NCBI GenBank assembly: GCA_030998015.1
Contig: JARWMV010000032.1
Coordinates: forward strand, 62,001 to 126,000
Source of the DNA: Ceratorhiza oryzae-sativae
Lineage: Eukaryota > Basidiomycota > Agaricomycetes > Cantharellales > Ceratobasidiaceae
Direction: 5' to 3'
DNA length: 64,000 nt
Shown here one piece after another: positions 20,652 through 30,500 of this stretch. The notes beneath the pieces were generated by a model. It made no database searches. It was not told the DNA's origin and saw only the letters and a list, made by a program, of their open reading frames with translations. How positions within the stretch are numbered: the stretch's first letter is position 1; each line of letters starts with the position of its first letter. Made by a program: the position numbers and the translations under genes.

Positions 20652-21941
20652 ATGATGCTAAGCGGAAATGGATCGAACGCGGCAACACCCCAGCCAAGCG
20701 GATCAAGCGAAGGGCAGAGGTCGGCATCGCCATCACCAGCGCCCTCGGTATCAAGCCGAGCCCCCTCACCCACTTCTATGCGGCCTACGCCGATGGATCG
20801 AGGGTCCGAAGAGCCGACCGAAACCGCGCTGGCCCCTCAGTTCCGCGTCCAGACCAGGGCGGTGCTGCTGACCTGGTCGAAGCTACGCGATCAGCCCTCA
20901 AGTGGGCTCGTCGCCCAATACGAAGCATTCTGCCGCCAACGGCCAAATCATTGGGCGACTTTGGCAGTGGTGGAACGCCACAACCCCGAGGAACCGAACT
21001 ACGACCCGGCCCGGCCCCTCCATGTCCACGCCCTCTCCATCAGTCAGGAGCGGAAGGGCGGCTGGAACACCCAGAACACCCGGTTCTGGGACTTCGAGGG
21101 GCAACACCCCAACATCCTGCCAAAGGACCTCAAGGACGGACCAGGAGGCAACCCTGCAAGGGAGGCTTTCAACTACCTCTGGAAGGATGTCGGAGCTAAC
21201 GGCGAGGAGGTAGAGGAGCTGATGGCGGGGGACCTGACCTTGGAAAGGTTGGAGGAAATCCTGGTGAAGGGGAAGGGCAGGAAAAGGTCGAGGGCGGAGG
21301 TGGACCTGGAGGATGGGGCGGAGATTGTTGCCTCAGCGACAAAAAAAGAGTACTACCAGGCATTCAAGCGCCTGCGCCCTCTCCAGATGGTGACGACGTG
21401 GAACTCGGTACGAGCATATGCTGAGTACACGTATAAGGAGGACCGGGGATGCATGCCTGCAATCCCGGTGGAGTTGGAAGTCCCAGAAGACCGGGCGCAC
21501 ATCGACAGGGCGGACCGATGGTTTGCGGAAGAGTCTGAGAAGAGAGGGAGGGGTGTGCGCCATCGCATCCTGGTGATCGAAGGCGAAACAGGAACTGGGA
21601 AGACGGCGTATGCGCAATCCAAGGGCTCCCATAGCCGGATGTGCAACGTCTGGAACGTGGGGAATCTGTCGGAGGACGCCGACATCTGGATCCTGGATGA
21701 CATGGTCCAGTCAAACGGGAAGTACTCGCTCAAAGCCCTGAGCCAGTACGAAGCAGACTTCACAGGCAGATATGCTCATGTGAAGTCAATGAAGGTACGG
21801 CCGACGGTGATCCTGGGGAATAGCCGGTCGGCCATAATGAAGTGTTGGACAGACATAGAGGGGGAAGAGGGGGACTTATGGGTATCCAAAAACGTAGACT
21901 GGGTATACTCAGGAGGGAAGCCATTTTTTATTTTTCCTTAA
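20652..21941 (+). CDS. Rolling-circle Rep: HUH endonuclease plus SF3 helicase
   Basis: A 429-codon intact ORF. Residues 1-60 are a Ser/Pro-rich low-complexity leader. The HUH nuclease domain follows: motif I LLTWS (72-76), motif II HVHALS (124-129, the metal-binding H-hydrophobic-H) and motif III YLWKD (175-179, catalytic Tyr with Lys three residues on). The helicase has Walker A GETGTGKT (311-318), Walker B WILDD (346-350) and motif C VILGN (386-390). This order, with a single catalytic Tyr and an SF3 helicase, defines Reps of CRESS-DNA viruses and related plasmids, which nick and unwind circular DNA at a stem-loop origin in the nucleus. Length is slightly above typical (300-360) because of the leader. 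It has its own TATA and an A/T-rich 3' end (AATAAAAT at 21946-21953). It lies between pol and the 3' LTR of a Ty3 element, a location I do not know for any Rep. Confidence 0.88.
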   Translation: MMLSGNGSNAATPQPSGSSEGQRSASPSPAPSVSSRAPSPTSMRPTPMDRGSEEPTETALAPQFRVQTRAVLLTWSKLRDQPSSGLVAQYEAFCRQRPNHWATLAVVERHNPEEPNYDPARPLHVHALSISQERKGGWNTQNTRFWDFEGQHPNILPKDLKDGPGGNPAREAFNYLWKDVGANGEEVEELMAGDLTLERLEEILVKGKGRKRSRAEVDLEDGAEIVASATKKEYYQAFKRLRPLQMVTTWNSVRAYAEYTYKEDRGCMPAIPVELEVPEDRAHIDRADRWFAEESEKRGRGVRHRILVIEGETGTGKTAYAQSKGSHSRMCNVWNVGNLSEDADIWILDDMVQSNGKYSLKALSQYEADFTGRYAHVKSMKVRPTVILGNSRSAIMKCWTDIEGEEGDLWVSKNVDWVYSGGKPFFIFP

Positions 21942-22041
21942 AAAAAATAAAATTATCTTTGTATAAGCCGTTTTATTCACAGACCATGTGTCGAGAAGTA
22001 AGCTTAAACAAGGAAATAAGCAAGGAGAAAGTAATCTCATG

Positions 22042-22141
22042 TAGCGTAGAGGTTAAGGGGTCTAGCCTGACTCATCATCTCCTAGCTAATCAATTACACA
22101 TTGAACGGAAGGTCGTTGGTTCGAGTCCAGCGCCCTTAACC
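22042..22141 (+). other. tRNA-like Pol III promoter unit (A box, B box)
   Basis: TAGCGTAGAGGTTAAGG (22042-22058) fits an A box and GGTTCGAGTCC (22118-22128) is a perfect B box, with a plausible T-arm (GTTGG/CCAGC). T-runs follow at 22167-22170. The 5' acceptor strand does not pair with the 3' end, so a complete cloverleaf is not supported. Instead GGTTAAGGG (22051-22059) pairs with CCCTTAACC (22133-22141). It is probably a tRNA-derived or degenerate intron-containing tRNA unit, perhaps a SINE head or captured tRNA. Confidence 0.45.
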
Positions 22142-22224
22142 TCCTCGATATATGAGATACCTTTTAGAAACTTTTAGAACCCAGAAAAAAAGAAACATGC
22201 CTCGAGATCCCCCAAGACATGTCC

Positions 22225-22238
22225 AAAGGGGGGGATAA
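22225..22238 (+). other. Polypurine tract of the A element
   Basis: AAAGGGGGGGATAA directly precedes the 3' LTR at 22239, where plus-strand DNA synthesis would be primed. Its presence shows that the cargo lies inside the reverse-transcribed unit. Confidence 0.85.
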
Positions 22239-23116
22239 TGTTATGACCCGCCTAGCAGACATAACCTAACAACCGAATATTGTACAGATTTATGGCATTT
22301 TTCCCGAAGCGGAACAAACCATAAACAAGGTCACGTGATCTCGGCGCTTACCTAACGATTAAGCGCCGGTGGTTACCCTGAACTCGCTCCAGCGTTTCTC
22401 TCCCATGTTACCTGGAGCGAGGAGCGAGTTGTCACGTGATCTCGGCGCTTACCAACGATTAAGCGCCGGTGGTTACCCTGAACTCGCTCCAGCGTTTCTC
22501 TCCCATGTTACCTGGAGCGAGGAGCGAGTTGTCACGTGATCTCGGCGCTTACCAACGATTAAGCGCCGGTGGTTACCCTGAACTCGCTCCAGCGTTTCTC
22601 TCCCATGTTACCTGGAGCGAGGAGCGAGTTGTCACGTGATCTCGGCGCTTACCAACGATTAAGCGCCGGTGGTTACCCTGAACTCGCTCCAGCGTTTCTC
22701 TCCCATGTTACCTGGAGCGAGGAGCGAGTTGTCACGTGACCTCGGCGCTTATCCAGCGATTAAGCGCCGGGTGCTTAAGTCCAAAAGGGTCACATGACCC
22801 TTGGACCTCGCGCGGCTCTATAAGATTCGGAGCCGCACAAACTTAAGACAAACAATTACCTAACCCATAGTACTATACATAACCTACACCTACTGCGGAG
22901 TGTGCTTAGATAATACGTCCGCAGCCACCGCAGCCACAGGTATATATAAGGAGGATAAAGCAAGACTGGACGCCTCAGCTTGCTTTATCTCGTCAACCAC
23001 CATAGACCATAGCAAACACTGTAACTAGAACGCTCAATACATACTGCATAGCACCAAACCATCAACGCAGCCACTACTTAAGTGCTCCACAAGGGAGCCT
23101 CCAGAGGGTCACGACA
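22239..23116 (+). repeat. 3' LTR of the A element
   Basis: 878 bp, TGTTATGACC to GGTCACGACA. It matches the 5' LTR apart from about a dozen mostly C/T differences and two extra 100-bp repeat units. Confidence 0.95.
22331..22731 (+). repeat. 100-bp tandem repeat in the 3' LTR, four full copies
   Basis: The units start at 22331, 22432, 22532 and 22632, with a partial fifth at 22732. The first is 101 bp. They are otherwise the same unit as at 12626-12825, so the LTR length difference (201 bp) is explained entirely by copy number. Confidence 0.92.
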
Positions 23117-23121
23117 TGCTA

Positions 23122-23201
23122 GCTACATCCTGGTTGGTAAGGCCCTTTTGTTTGAGATGAACAATATATGCATGTTTTGAGGGAGAAATTGCAGCCACCA
23201 T
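23122..23201 (-). pseudogene. Tc1-B transposase, N-terminal fragment
   Basis: From ATG at 23201 it reads MVAAISPSK and then LKQKGLT, matching the start of the Tc1-A transposase. It is cut off at the target duplication of the A retrotransposon and resumes at 12528. Confidence 0.85.
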
Positions 23202-23279
23202 GATACAGAAAAATCAAAGAAATACACACTGGTAAGTGGCAAGGAGTTGAGGAGAGAAGTAGGGATTGGCTTTTGATTA

Positions 23280-23491
23280 CATCATGCAAAATGATTGACC
23301 CAGACCCAAACCTTTTTCATTTATTTCTCAACACTCCCCTTATCAATTTTTCTATTTCTTTTTGCATTTGGACTCTATAGTAGTCTACATTGTATTCATG
23401 CTCTTGTATGTACATGAATTGCAATTGTTAGGGGCGCAGAGTGAGGACATCAATTTTCTGTCACATGGGTCAATCATTTTGCATGGCAGTG
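23280..23491 (-). repeat. Right 212-bp inverted arm of Tc1-B
   Basis: Inverted copy of 8277-8488, with TA at 23278-23279 and 23492-23493. Many CpG sites of the left arm are TpG/CpA here. Confidence 0.88.
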
Positions 23492-23627
23492 TACATGCAG
23501 CAGTGCACATTGCTTATTACTTGAAGACTGATTATACTTACTATCCTTTGCTCAGCTTGGCTTACCATCACTGACTGAATCCATCACTCCACCTCCTGCT
23601 GTCAGTACCACCACCTCTCTGCCTACC

Positions 23628-24242
23628 ATGGCATCAACATCTAGAACTATGTCATCTGCGCCAGTCCTCATTATTGCAGACAAAAATTACTCTATCTCCA
23701 AACTCCAAGGACAAGACAATTACCAAGTGTGGCACATACAAATGCAAGACATGTTCCAAGATGTTGAAGTATGGGACATTGTTAATGGCACTGAAGTGCA
23801 CCCAACTGATCCAAATGACCAACATATCTGGGACAAGAAAAACACAGCTGCCCTAGGAGCCCTATGTCACTGCATTGACACTGGTCCTATGATCCATGTT
23901 GCTTGTGAAACATCCATTGCAAATGCTTGGGCACTACTGCAAAATCAATACCAGTCATTAGGTGTTGCAGCTATGACCATGTTGCAAAACCACTTTACCT
24001 CACTACACATGAATGAGGGAGACAATCTGGAAGCACATATAAAGGACTTATGCAAAATTTTCAATGACTTGAACATTGCGCTCTTAGCCAAATCATCTGA
24101 CCAACTCAAAGAAATTGAATTCATTCAGCAACTCATGGTGTCTTTACCCAAATCCTGGCAAATCCTAGTGTCAGTCATCCCTCAGTGTCCTGAAACAGGT
24201 GATACCAATGGCTCAAAGTTGTCTATCAACATCCAATCCTGA
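23628..24242 (+). pseudogene. Ty1/copia Gag
   Basis: A 204-codon open frame typical of copia Gag (UBN2-like): YSISKLQGQDNYQVWHIQM near the start, then ALCHCI and helical segments through QQLMVSLPKSWQ. It ends at a TGA that continues in frame into the zinc-knuckle region, so it is the decayed N-terminus of a longer polyprotein. No 5' LTR is visible; the right end of Tc1-B lies 135 bp upstream. Confidence 0.8.
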
Positions 24243-26728
24243 CTACTCGCTGAATACCACCAACACAAGTCCATATCCAGTGAGAAATCCTTCTTTGCCT
24301 GCAACCACCAAGTCCCTGGAAATTGCTGAGGCACTCCAAACCACCATGCCTCCACTGTAATCGAAATTATATGCCACAATTGCAGCATCCTGGGTCACAA
24401 GAAAACCAACTGCCAAAAACCTGGAGGCAGTGGACATAGAGGTGGACATACCTCAAACAATCATCAAGGATCTGGCTGTGGCCATGGTACTGGTTGCACT
24501 AACTCTGGAGGGTGCAATAGCTGTTGGGACAATCATAACAATGGCAATGGCAACAATACCAACAACAATAGTGGAAACAATGGTGACAATGCACAACACT
24601 GAAACAGCCAAGACAATAATAATAATACTGAGCAAGTGAACTTTGCTGCATCATCAGACTTTGCCTACACCTTCCAATTCTCTTGCCCTACCACACATAT
24701 AGTTTCTCTGAGTGCACATTCATCCTGTGCACCAACTACCTGAGAACTCATTACAGTGCTGAATCCACCTTCACTGCCCCTTGAAGACTTACCAACATGC
24801 ATACAGTGATACGTTGCTGAAAATTTTAAACATTTTTCTTTTTCACTACAGTGCTCTACTCAATTTGGCATTGGACTAGATGACACATGGATTATTGACT
24901 CTGGTGCCTCCTGTCACATCACTAACTGACATGAGCATTTATCCAACTTCATCCTGATGCCATTGACAATCCAAGGTGTTGGCAACACAGCCACCATCTT
25001 GGGTTTCAGTGAAATCACCCTGCACACTTATGCACACATCCCTTGCATTGTCAACAACAAACCTCAGTATGGGTCACCTGACAGGTGCATATATTTCACA
25101 AAGGTGGCCCTTGTCAAAGATTCACTGGTTAATCTATTATCTCTATTGACTTGGACCAACAAATATCCCTACCACTCCACTCATGTGACCTGCAACACAA
25201 TTGCCTTTTTCAATGAACTTAGTATGAATCATCAATCACTCTTTTCTGTAGCCAAAAAGATCAGTGAGTGTCATACTGGGAACTCATGGTATCTGATGGC
25301 CACAACAGACACTCAACAACACACATACATTGCCCAACCCCTCTGGGACTGGCATATGATTCTTGCACATACAGACCCTCAAAATATCATCTGACTCAAA
25401 AACATTAATCTTACTCATGGTCTCAAAATTGCTAGTTCTGAATCACTCCTGCTTGACCCAAAATTAGACTGTCTTGGATGCATTCAAGGAAAATCCCATG
25501 TACAACCATTTGGCACTGTGTCTATTGAAATGCCATGTGAAATCACCAATCTCATCTATTCCAATGTCTGGGGTCCAGCCCCTATTAACTCTATTCAGGG
25601 GAATTGATACTACATTGTTTTTGTTGATGCAGCCTCATGATTCACCTTTGTGCATTTTATGCACAACAAAAGCAAAGCTGTTGATCAATATATCACTGTA
25701 GCAAATTTTATTTGCACTCAAAAAGGCCAGGAAATCAGATGCATACACTTCAATAACAGCAAAGAACTTGTCAACTGCCATCTATGCAAATTTTGCAACA
25801 AGACTGGGACTGAAATCACTACTACTGCACCCTATTCATCTGCACAAAATGGCCCAGCTGAATGAGCACATCACACCTTGACCAAACACGCATGTGCAAT
25901 GATTCATGGCCACTCCAACACACATGGAAAAAATTTCCTCCAGCAAGAAGCCATCACATATGCAAACCTCATAGCCAATAACATGCCACACAAGATAAGA
26001 GGAGAATGGCACATACCTCAAATCAAAATGTTCAAGAAGCCATTGGACATGTCTTATTTCCAGCTATTCAGCACAACATGCCATGTCCTGATCCAGACAA
26101 AAGGACACTCAAAGCTCAAGGCCAAAACCTGCCATGCAATATTTACAGGCATTGATAGGAACTCTGGCAGTGTCTGGTGCTACCTTGCTTGGCCTGATCG
26201 AGCAATCCAAAACTTGTGCAATGTTTATTTTCTGTGTCACCTCCCTGACCCAGTTTCACTTGAAACACCCACCCCTATTTCATCATCTGAAGAACCTGAC
26301 AACTTGCCCAACAAAAAATGGGTCCAAGTCTTTGTGCTGAGTGAGGGGGAGATGGGCATTAGTCCTGAAGCACCACAACCTTCACATATAACCACTCAGC
26401 CCCAAGACTCAAACCACCAGACTCAGGGGGAGCATTCCATGTCACCACAACCCACTCCTACACCCATCGCACCTGTTCCTACACCTGTCACTGAGCCTAC
26501 CAAACATTCACACAGACCTGCCACTGTGCCTACCACAACTGAACCCTCCAACCACATTATCCCTGGCATAACTCACCATATTACCAGAACACAAGTGCAC
26601 ACTGGCACCACACCCTACTACCATGAATGGCTCAACAACAAATCCAAACCTGAACAAATACTATGCCTCCAAGCACTCAATGAGATGCACAACCATTCTA
26701 GCACATTCATATGTGACCCCAATGAAGC
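24243..26728 (+). pseudogene. Ty1/copia pol relic: zinc knuckle, protease, integrase
   Basis: In order: CHNCSILGHKKTNC (CX2CX4HX4C knuckle, near 24370), an Asn/Gly-rich linker, the protease WIIDSGASCHIT (near 24890), the GAG-pre-integrase HHCC region (near 25350-25490), the integrase core (near 25540-26000, with several in-frame stops) and the Pro/Thr-rich linker that normally precedes RT. RT and RNase H are missing; a D LTR begins at 26729 in the middle of the linker. Many TGA/TAA stops and strong CpG loss mark it as old. Confidence 0.85.
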
Positions 26729-27178
26729 TGTTACAGGTCAGGATACACTTGAATATCTAGAGCTTAAGCAAAAGTAGATATGTTAGTATACACTAATTGT
26801 ACTCAATACTTCTTAGACTAGAGTAAGAAGGCTCAAAGTAGTTGCAATGCAATCAAGTAACACTCAAGGTAGTCTTAATCTTTCACAGTGTAAACTGACT
26901 AATTTATAGGTATAAAGAGCAAGACTACTATGGTCAGGTTCCCTTAGATATCTTAAATGTAGTTCAGCCCTAGTCGCTTGGACTAACTGATACTAATCTT
27001 AATACTAGACTTAAGCAATAGCTTATAGGATAGATGGTGGGCTGCCTAATGCATGTACTTCCTGAGCTACAGGTACTTAGATTTCCTCTAATAGCTGGTA
27101 CTTAATGTCACACTCAATCAGGCAATATTGTATCCTTATATATCTCTGTATATAAGATACAATGACTCAGACAGTATA
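26729..27178 (+). repeat. Family D LTR, 5' part
   Basis: Starts TGTTACAGGTCAGG and matches, inverted, the D LTR at 57299-58031. It is split at GTATA by the B2 element and resumes at 35027. No target duplication surrounds the whole LTR, so it is probably the end of a deleted element, possibly the copia relic itself. Confidence 0.75.
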
Positions 27179-27554
27179 TGTCGACAACAACAAGTCAGGT
27201 GATGAGGAAAATAGTAAGAAAAGAAAAGAACTTGTATTTGACAAGAGGTCAAGTTCTTGAGGAGTCCTCTGCAAACTTGACCTGGTTTATATACATAGTA
27301 CAAGCCACATCATAACAAACAAGTCCGTACAGTGAGTCACAACTGATAAGAGATAGAAGCAGTAGAAGTGACTGTGGAACTGCGGAATTTCACATCAGAG
27401 TTGAAATACATCTCGGTTATTGGTCCAGAACATCCCCTGAATCACATGACACAGATATACCATAAAAGGCAAGTATGTTTTGAAGATGATCTCATAAAAT
27501 GTAGTAAATCAAGAAAATATTATAGAGTGGATATATGTGTGTCAGTTTGTGACA
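27179..27554 (-). repeat. 3' LTR of B2
   Basis: 376 bp, bounded by TGTCGACAAC and TTTGTGACA on the + strand. The complement of CTTCCCCCCTTCAAGG (27555-27570) is its polypurine tract. Confidence 0.9.
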
Positions 27555-30500
27555 CTTCCCCCCTTCAAGGCACAGGGGTCATGGGGTGCCTTTGGATGTG
27601 ACTTGACATAGTCGGCAATGAGTTCTGGTGCGTTCACCAGGTCATCATAAGTTAACCATTGTCACTCATCGTAGCTGAGCCATTTGATGTAGTATTCAAA
27701 GATGTTAGACCTTTTGTTGTATTGCAACTTTATGATCTGTTCCACTTTGAATTCTTCTTCCCCTTCAGGAGTTACCACAGGTGGTGGTGGGGGAACCTGA
27801 CAGCCATAGGGGTCGTCTTTATATCTGGTGAGAAGTGAAACATGAAACACTGGGTGTATTTTCATGGTTATCAGTAGGTCCAGTTTGAAAGCATGTGTGC
27901 CATGTTGTGCTACCACCTTGAATGGTCCAACTCTTTTGTGGGCCAGTTTCCTGGAGGCCTGTTGTGTCCATATGTTCTTGGTATCAAGCCAGACTTTGTC
28001 TCCAACCTTAATAGCTTCTGAGGTCCAATCCTTCTGGTCATAGTATTCCTTGATCCTCTGGTTTGCTATTTCCAGAGCTGCCTTAAGTTCGTTGTGGCCC
28101 TTTTGGAGCCATTCTGCATGATTGTCTGCTAAGGGGAGTTCTTGTTCCTCCCTGTCCCCAACTGCCAGCCTTGGATGGAAACTGTAGTTTGCGAAGAATG
28201 GTGATTTGCCAGTCGAGGTGTTGACACCATTATTGTAGGCAAATTCAGCCAATGGTAGGAGCAAGACCCAGTTGTCTTGCTGGTCTGATACATAATGTCT
28301 GATGTACCCTTCTACTACTTGGTTGGCCCTTTTGGACCAGCCATCTGTCTGAGGGTGATATGCTGTGGAGTAGGAGGGTTTTATATCCAGCCATTTGTAT
28401 AAGTGCCTTAGGAATTTGGATGCAAAGTTGGGGCTGCGGTCTGAGATTGTTTTCCATGGTAACCCATGAAGTTTCCATACATATGTTAGGAACAAGTTGG
28501 CGCAATCCATAGCACTGGCTTCTGATTGGCATGGGATAAAGTGGACCATTTTTGTCAGGTGGTCAACAACCATGAATATAGCATTGAACCCTTCTGACAG
28601 GGGTAGCCCGGTGATCAGATCATAGGTGATTTCCTCCCAAGGTTTTTCCAGTGCTGGTATTGGGTTTAGGAGCCCTGGGGGAACCTGGTTGCTGTGCTTG
28701 TTCCTAATACAAGATTCACAATGTGTGACATATTTGTTGACTGATTTTTTCATTGACGACCATGTATATTTGCAGTTTAACAATTCATATGTTCTGAACT
28801 GTCCTGGGTGTCCTGCAGCTGGGCTGTCATGACAGCTTTCAATGATCAGCTTGCAAAGTTCTTTGTTATTTGGGACACAGATTTGGCCCTTGTATCATAG
28901 AAGTCCTTCGTCCCATTCCCAATTTTTGACCTTTTCATTGTCGTCTAGGGCTTTTAACACTGTTGACAGGTGCTTGTCCCCTGGGATAGTGTCCCTAATG
29001 AGTTGTTCCAGGTCATGGTCTGGTGTGATTGCTTGTAGCCACAATGATTTTAGTTCCAAAAATTGGTTTTGTGCAAGCAGAGCTTGGCTCTCACCCCCCT
29101 CTTTAGGGATGTGCCTTGACAGCCTGGAGAGTATGTCCACTCAGCTGTTCTTTGCCCCTTCGATGTATAGAATCTTGAATTCGAATCTGGACAGGAACTT
29201 GTGCCATCGTGTGACTTGGCCATTCAGTGGCTGATTTGTCTTCCAATATTCCAGATTTTTGTGATCACAGACGATGTTTACTGGGTGTTTGGCCCCCTCT
29301 AGTAAGTGATGCCAGTGTTTGAGGGCTTTTATAATTGCCAGCATTTCCTTGTTGTAAATATCATAATTTCTTTCTGCTGGGACCATCGCCTTGGAGTAGT
29401 AGGAGATTGGGTGAAGCATTCCATCTTCTCCATATTGCAATAATACAGCACCTGTGGCATAGCCTGAGGCGTCTGTTTCCAGAATAAATGGTTTGCTGGG
29501 TTCTGGCTGAATTAGGAGGGGGGCTTCCTTTAATTTATGCTTCAGCAGGTTCCATGCCCTATCCCTTTCTTCTGTCCATTCCCACTTTACGTCCTTCTTG
29601 ACAAGTTTGTAAAGACACTTTGTGATTTTTGAAAAGTCCTTTATGAAGTGCCTTAACCAATTTGCAAACCCCAGCCCTTCCAGGACTTTGGTTGGGTTGG
29701 TAAGGGTTGGCCATTCAACAGCCTTTTTGACCTTGGCTGGGTCTACTTTAATTCCCTGGGGAGTCACTACTATTCCCAGGTAATCCACTTTGGTGACATC
29801 AAAAACACATTTCTCCAGGGTGCAGTATAGGCCAGCCTTTTGGAGACAATGCAAGACTTCTCTGACATGCTCATCATGTTCCTCTTGGTTTTTTGAGAAT
29901 ACTAATATGTCGTCCATGTAAATTACAACATAAATGCCTTCAATGTCTTGGAATTCCTCCTGGATCATGGCCATGAAGGTTCCCAGTGCATTCTTTTGGC
30001 CGAATTGCATGACTAAGGGCTCGTACAGCCCATATTTGGTCTTAAAAGCGGCCTTCCATTCGTCTCCTTCCCAAATTCATATGAGGTTGAAACCCCACTT
30101 TAGGTCAAACTTGGTGAATATCTTTGCCCCACACAAAGTCTCCACAATATCATTGATGTATGGGAGTGGGTAGACATTGGAGATAGTCATTTCATTTAGC
30201 CACCAGTAGTCGATGCACATGTGCAGCTTCCCATTCTTCTTTTTAACAAATATGACTGGGGATGCCATTGGTGACCTTGAGGGTCTAATATGCCCTGCCT
30301 TCAATTGGCGGTCTAAGGTTTTGTGCAATTCTGTGTCTTCTTTGACACCCACACTGTATATGGGGCCATGCCTTGGTTTCGCATCTGGTTTTAGGTCTAT
30401 CTCCATATCCCACTTCCTATGGGGTGGTAGTGGTTGGACATTGTCTTCTTCAGCAAATATTTTCTTGAACTCCCTGTATTTTACTGGAAGCAAGTCTAAA

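Larger units (their letters stand above)
12534..23116 (+). mobile_element. Family A: Ty3 chromovirus carrying a CRESS-type Rep cargo
   Basis: A 10,583-bp LTR retrotransposon flanked by TGCTA (12529-12533 and 23117-23121) inside the Tc1-B transposase. The order is 5' LTR, self-priming PBS, gag, zinc knuckle, protease, RT, RNase H, integrase and chromodomain; then cargo (272-aa ORF, minus-strand spliced gene, divergent promoter, Rep); then a tRNA-like Pol III unit, polypurine tract and 3' LTR. The LTRs differ at about a dozen sites outside a tandem repeat, so insertion is not very old. The pol frame is broken several times, but the cargo genes are open. Five solo LTRs of related type lie elsewhere in the window. 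The domain order places it among Tf1/sushi-like elements; the Rep module is foreign to any retrotransposon family I know. Confidence 0.9.
8277..23491 (-). mobile_element. Tc1/mariner element Tc1-B, split by three later insertions
   Basis: The outer ends are inverted repeats (CACTGCCACGCAAAATGATT at left, its near-complement at right), each next to a TA dinucleotide (8275-8276 and 23492-23493) as expected for Tc1/mariner. Each end is a 212-bp arm. Between them are fragments of one minus-strand transposase at 23201-23122, 12528-11817 and 10358-10141. Tc1-A (TA target), a hAT-like element (8-bp target) and the A retrotransposon (5-bp target) each interrupt it with their own duplication. Removing all three restores a compact element of about 1.6 kb. 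Confidence 0.88.

Noticed and set aside
20612..21213. 195-aa and 103-aa ORFs overlapping the Rep 5' half in other frames
   Set aside because: Arg/Pro-rich shadow frames of a GC-rich gene; no conserved motifs.
22042..22141. A functional tRNA gene
   Set aside because: B box and T-arm are good, but the acceptor stem cannot be formed with the bases 5' of the A box. Kept only as a tRNA-like unit.
22331..22731. Regular ~100-bp repeats resembling a CRISPR array or satellite
   Set aside because: The units are identical throughout, with no repeat/spacer structure, and lie wholly within an LTR.
12534..23116. A TAATATTAC-type nonanucleotide origin for the Rep module
   Set aside because: No exact match on either strand by eye. 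GAATATTGT near each LTR start is only partly similar.
22239..23116. Rep gene as an independent viral integration flanked by its own duplication
   Set aside because: I could not find direct repeats bounding 18.6-22.2 kb apart from the LTRs. The polypurine tract and LTR follow in normal order.
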